Assembly (NCBI RefSeq): GCF_002561455.1
Contig: NZ_NTUP01000020.1
Coordinates: forward strand, 1 to 64,000
Length of the DNA stretch: 64,000 nt
Origin: Bacillus sp. AFS015802
Lineage (GTDB): Bacteria; Bacillota; Bacilli; Bacillales; Bacillaceae_B
Reading direction: 5' to 3'
In this document: positions 61,134-64,000 of the stretch, in pieces
Numbering within the stretch: the first letter of the stretch is position 1
How the letters are laid out: every line of letters starts with the position of its first letter
Program-made: the position numbers and the translations under genes
The notes under the pieces: generated by a model
Database searches by the model: none
What the model was told of the DNA's origin: nothing
What the model saw: only the letters and a program-made list of their open reading frames with translations

Positions 61134-61154
61134 TCATTCCTCCCCCTCTTCTCT

Positions 61155-62552
61155 CTATATTAGGTAATTCATAAACATGGTCGCTAAACCAAGATAAATC
61201 AATGTACTGATGATGTCATTAATCGTCGTGATAAAAGGACCGGACGCGACAGCCGGATCTACTTTTAGCTTGTGCATAATAAGGGGTACTAATGTACCGG
61301 CGAGGGTTGCAACGAATAATGAGATTAAGACGGATACGCCTACAAGGATGCCTAAGAAGAACTCACCCTTCCACACATACACGACGATACTGACAACGAC
61401 TCCGCAGGTTGTTCCGGTGATAAGACCGGTCCCCGCTTCACGGATGACCAGGGACATCTTGTTTTCTTTTTCCAAATCCCCGGTGGCAATCCCCCTGACG
61501 GCAACGGCCAGCGCCTGAGTCCCTGTATTTCCCGCCATCCCGGCAATCAACGGGATGAATACGGCAAGGATCGCAACTTTATCCAAGGTGTCTTCAAACC
61601 GGCCGATGAGGCTTGCCGTGAACATCCCAAGAAATAATAAAGCAATGAGCCACGGGAGGCGCTTTTTCGCTGCATTTATGGGGCTTCTGTCAATGGAATC
61701 CAAATCGGCGATACCGGCAAGTTTGGAGTAGTCATCGGAAGCCTCTTCTTCCATGACGTCCATGATATCATCGACTGTAATGATCCCGAGTAGATGGTGC
61801 TGAAAATCAACAACTGGCAGGGCAAGGAAGTCGTAATCCTTCATTTGCCGTGCCACCGCTTCCTGATCTTCGCTCACGCCCACACTCATCACACGGCCAC
61901 TCATGATTTCCCCGATCATGACATCATCATGGCTGATGATCAAATCTCTAAGGGAAATGACCCCTACAAGTTTTTTATCATCATCCACAACATATATATA
62001 GTAAATCGTTTCCGCATTCGGTGCTTCATTTTTCAATATATACATAGCCGATCGTACGGTCTGATTTTGCGAAATGGCCACGAACTCGGTGGTCATGATA
62101 CTACCGGCTGTATATTCTTCATAATGCAGTAATTCTTTGATTTCTTTCGCCGATTCATCATCCATGATCGTCAAATAGCTGACAACCTGATCTTTATCGA
62201 GTTCATTCAAGACATCCACAGCGTCATCGGCATACATATTGGAAAGCATTTCAGCGGCATATGTAGGGTTCATTTCGGCTAAAATATCCTGATAGTCCTC
62301 TTCATCGATATCCAGGCTTTCAAACAGCTCTGCCATTTCTTCCGGAGAAAGATAATGGTACAGACGGCTTCGTAAATCTTCATCTATTTTAGAGAAAAAC
62401 TTCGCTTGGTCATAAGAGTGTAATTGAACGAATTCTGAACGGAATAAATCCAGATCCTCTTCCTGAAGGGCTCTAATGAGAAGGTCTTCATCGTACATTT
62501 CTTTTTCCTGTTTATCTCTGTCTTTTTCCTGATCTTGAGTTACCTCAGACAT
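61155..62552 (-). CDS. mgtE: Magnesium transporter MgtE
   Basis: 465 aa from the ATG at 62552 (AAGGAGG 10 nt upstream). Layout: N-terminal acidic superhelix (about 20-140), two CBS domains (about 145-275: SIMTTEFVAISQNQTVRSAM and VMSVGVSEDQEAVARQM), connecting helix, and five membrane helices. PLIAGMAGNTGTQALAVAVRGI and KVDPAVASGPFITTINDI line the ion pore. Mg2+ binding to the CBS/N domains closes the channel. I do not find the M-box riboswitch that controls mgtE in B. subtilis; the leader is under 200 nt and lacks its conserved sequence. Confidence 0.95.
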   Translation of the reverse strand: MSEVTQDQEKDRDKQEKEMYDEDLLIRALQEEDLDLFRSEFVQLHSYDQAKFFSKIDEDLRSRLYHYLSPEEMAELFESLDIDEEDYQDILAEMNPTYAAEMLSNMYADDAVDVLNELDKDQVVSYLTIMDDESAKEIKELLHYEEYTAGSIMTTEFVAISQNQTVRSAMYILKNEAPNAETIYYIYVVDDDKKLVGVISLRDLIISHDDVMIGEIMSGRVMSVGVSEDQEAVARQMKDYDFLALPVVDFQHHLLGIITVDDIMDVMEEEASDDYSKLAGIADLDSIDRSPINAAKKRLPWLIALLFLGMFTASLIGRFEDTLDKVAILAVFIPLIAGMAGNTGTQALAVAVRGIATGDLEKENKMSLVIREAGTGLITGTTCGVVVSIVVYVWKGEFFLGILVGVSVLISLFVATLAGTLVPLIMHKLKVDPAVASGPFITTINDIISTLIYLGLATMFMNYLI

Positions 62553-62784
62553 CAAGTACACCCTCCTTCTTATCGTAAATTGAATATAGTCGTAATAATA
62601 CTAGCAAATCTCGAGGCGATTGTCTCTTATGAAATCATAACCATTCATGCATTCTTTTGCTTTATACTATACAAAAAACCTTTAATGAATATTTAACCGT
62701 CCGATATGAAAGACTGAATCATTAATATGTCATAAAAATCGGGAAAAGAAAAGAAAAAAGGCACGTTGGGAAGGAAGTGCAGGG

Positions 62785-63516
62785 ATGAAAATCGATATAA
62801 TCGGTGATGTTCATGGCTGTTATGAAGAATTGAGAAAGTTGACGATAAAGCTTGGGTATGATTGGAGTACCGGCCTCCCCGTTCATCCGGAAGAGAGGAA
62901 ACTTGGATTCGTGGGGGACCTGACCGATCGGGGACATCACTCCCTGCAGACGATATCCATGGTCCACTCTCTCTTTCAAAACAATTCTGTTTATTATGTG
63001 CCCGGGAATCATTGCAATAAGCTTTACCGCTATTTCTTAGGGAACAATGTAAAAATCCTTCACGGTCTGGAAACAACCGTCGCAGAACTCAGTGCCCTCA
63101 CAGAAAAGGAAAGAAACAGATATCGGGATATGTTCATTGAACTGTATGAACAATCCCCCCTGTACCAGGTATTGGATGAGGGCAGGCTCATCCTCGCACA
63201 CGCAGGCATAAAGGAGGAATTAATCGGAAAAAAGACGAACCGGGTGAAAACCTTCGTCCTGTACGGGGACATTACAGGGGAAAAGAATGAAGACGGAACA
63301 CCCGTCAGAAAAGATTGGGCCCGTGAATATAAAGGAGACGCCTGGATTGTGTACGGTCACACACCTGTGAAAGAAGCACGCTTCGTCAATAGAACCGCCA
63401 ACATCGATACGGGGGCTGTGTTCGGCGGAAAGCTTTCTGCGCTGAAATATCCTGAAATGGAGGTCATCAGTGTACCATCGAGTATGCCTTTTGTGGAAGA
63501 GAAATTCCGTGGATAA
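62785..63516 (+). CDS. prpE: Bis(5-prime-nucleosyl)-tetraphosphatase PrpE
   Basis: 243-aa metallophosphatase of the PPP family: GDVHG (7-11), GDLTDRG (44-50), GNHCNK (74-79) and later VYGHTP and [16 protein letters not shown]. subtilis PrpE hydrolyses dinucleoside tetraphosphates such as Ap4A and is involved in spore germination. AAGGAAGTG precedes the ATG. It is divergent from mgtE and convergent with the pseudouridine synthase gene, as in the subtilis yjbO-prpE-yjbQ order. Confidence 0.93.
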   Translation: MKIDIIGDVHGCYEELRKLTIKLGYDWSTGLPVHPEERKLGFVGDLTDRGHHSLQTISMVHSLFQNNSVYYVPGNHCNKLYRYFLGNNVKILHGLETTVAELSALTEKERNRYRDMFIELYEQSPLYQVLDEGRLILAHAGIKEELIGKKTNRVKTFVLYGDITGEKNEDGTPVRKDWAREYKGDAWIVYGHTPVKEARFVNRTANIDTGAVFGGKLSALKYPEMEVISVPSSMPFVEEKFRG

Positions 63517-63539
63517 TCGTTCTTGATCAATCATAAAAA

Positions 63540-63572
63540 AAGAGACCCTGATCAAATTGATCAGGGTCTCTT
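63540..63572. terminator. Bidirectional terminator between prpE and the rluD-like gene
   Basis: AAGAGACCCTGATCAA and TTGATCAGGGTCTCTT form a 16-bp inverted repeat with a one-base centre, flanked by an A-run. Confidence 0.9.
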
Positions 63573-64000
63573 ACTGCCTGTCAAGCAGCATCTTCATATC
63601 ACACGGCATTCCGGCCTCTAACTCCAACCATTCCTTTGTAATAGGATGGAAGAAGTGCAGCTTTTTGCAGTGCAGGGCCTGCCTCCCGATGAGCTCTATA
63701 CTGCCTCCATATAAATCATCTCCGGCGAGAGGATGCCCGATGAACGACAGATGAACCCGGATCTGATGGGTTCTGCCTGTTGCAAGCTTCAACTCCACGT
63801 GGGAAAATTCCGAAAACTGCTTCTTCACTCTGTAATGGGTCAAGGCATATTGTCCGTCTTCTCTCACTTCTCTTTCGATGATGCTGTCGGACTTTCGGCC
63901 AATCGGCTCTTCGATCATACCAAACTCATTCATCACACCCTCTGCGAAGGCTTCATACGTCCGCTTGATTTCCCTTCCCTTCTGCTGAAGGCTGAATAGA
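63571..64000 (-). CDS. RluA/RluD-family 23S rRNA pseudouridine synthase, 5-prime part outside the window
   Basis: Only the C-terminal 142 residues or so are present; the open frame continues past the window end (QQKGREIKRTYEAFAEGVM precedes the ATG that a gene finder would pick). VELKLATGRTHQIRVHLSFIGHPLAGDDLYGG is the conserved RluA-family segment after the catalytic domain. The catalytic Asp motif (HRLD) should lie outside the window. It is probably the orthologue of B. subtilis YjbO, next to prpE. Confidence 0.9.
   Translation of the reverse strand, partial: LFSLQQKGREIKRTYEAFAEGVMNEFGMIEEPIGRKSDSIIEREVREDGQYALTHYRVKKQFSEFSHVELKLATGRTHQIRVHLSFIGHPLAGDDLYGGSIELIGRQALHCKKLHFFHPITKEWLELEAGMPCDMKMLLDRQ

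Noticed and set aside
1-64000. CRISPR arrays, insertion sequences, prophage or defence islands
   Set aside because: No regularly spaced repeats, transposase, integrase or defence gene sets were found; the gene content is core and sporulation-related.

Overview
The window is chromosomal DNA from an endospore-forming member of the Bacillaceae. It carries an alpha/beta-type SASP gene, SpoVAC/SpoVAD/SpoVAEb, SpoVIF, a YjcZ-type mini-protein, spore coat proteins (CotY/CotZ type and CotO), SigI/RsgI, and gene order matching the Bacillus subtilis yjbO-prpE-yjbQ and fabI(yjbW)-cotO-cotY/Z-yjcA-spoVIF-yjcF/G/H neighbourhoods. Moderate G+C and many single-gene units ending in U-tailed hairpins fit a marine or soil Bacillus relative. 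A Rossellomorea-like genus is only a guess. I see no prophage, insertion sequence, CRISPR array or rRNA operon.

1-12.6 kb: a KtrB/KtrD-type K+ channel subunit, a SASP, the sigI-rsgI operon next to a secreted DUF5667 protein, a TerC-family exporter under a yybP-ykoY (Mn2+) riboswitch, small membrane proteins, an extended SDR and a SwrC-like RND pump. 12.6-31.5 kb: an NhaC-family carrier behind a T-box, an EAL protein, release factor 3, a nucleoside transporter, a GGDEF protein, an isolated MurE-type ligase, an M42 peptidase, a POT transporter, a BrkB/YihY protein, KynA, a cold-shock protein, an OsmC protein and an SDR-aldehyde dehydrogenase operon.

31.5-43.2 kb: class Ia-type ribonucleotide reductase nrdAB preceded by a cobalamin riboswitch and, upstream of it, paired NrdR-like boxes; a SurA/PrsA-like lipoprotein; 6-phosphogluconate dehydrogenase; a thiolase/acyl-CoA dehydrogenase/SDR operon; a second cold-shock gene; and a lone tRNA-Val(GAC). 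43.3-52 kb: a TAXI-type TRAP transporter operon, YutG, and the yjcHGF cluster followed by a DUF421 protein and an MBL hydrolase.

52-64 kb: sporulation and envelope genes. A five-gene unit (YhcN/YlaJ lipoprotein, SpoVAC, SpoVAD, SpoVAEb, DUF421) resembles the accessory spoVA2-type operons linked to spore germination and heat resistance, and it sits inside an otherwise subtilis-like synteny block. FabI, DinB, a CPA2 antiporter, MgtE, PrpE and a pseudouridine synthase cut by the window end follow.

I found no system that I can call wholly undescribed. The best leads are regulatory and contextual: B12 riboswitch plus NrdR control of nrdAB, the T-box on an NhaC carrier (implying amino acid transport), the spoVA2-like insertion, the DUF5667 neighbour of sigI-rsgI with a matching low-complexity tail, and a MurE paralogue outside a cell-wall cluster.
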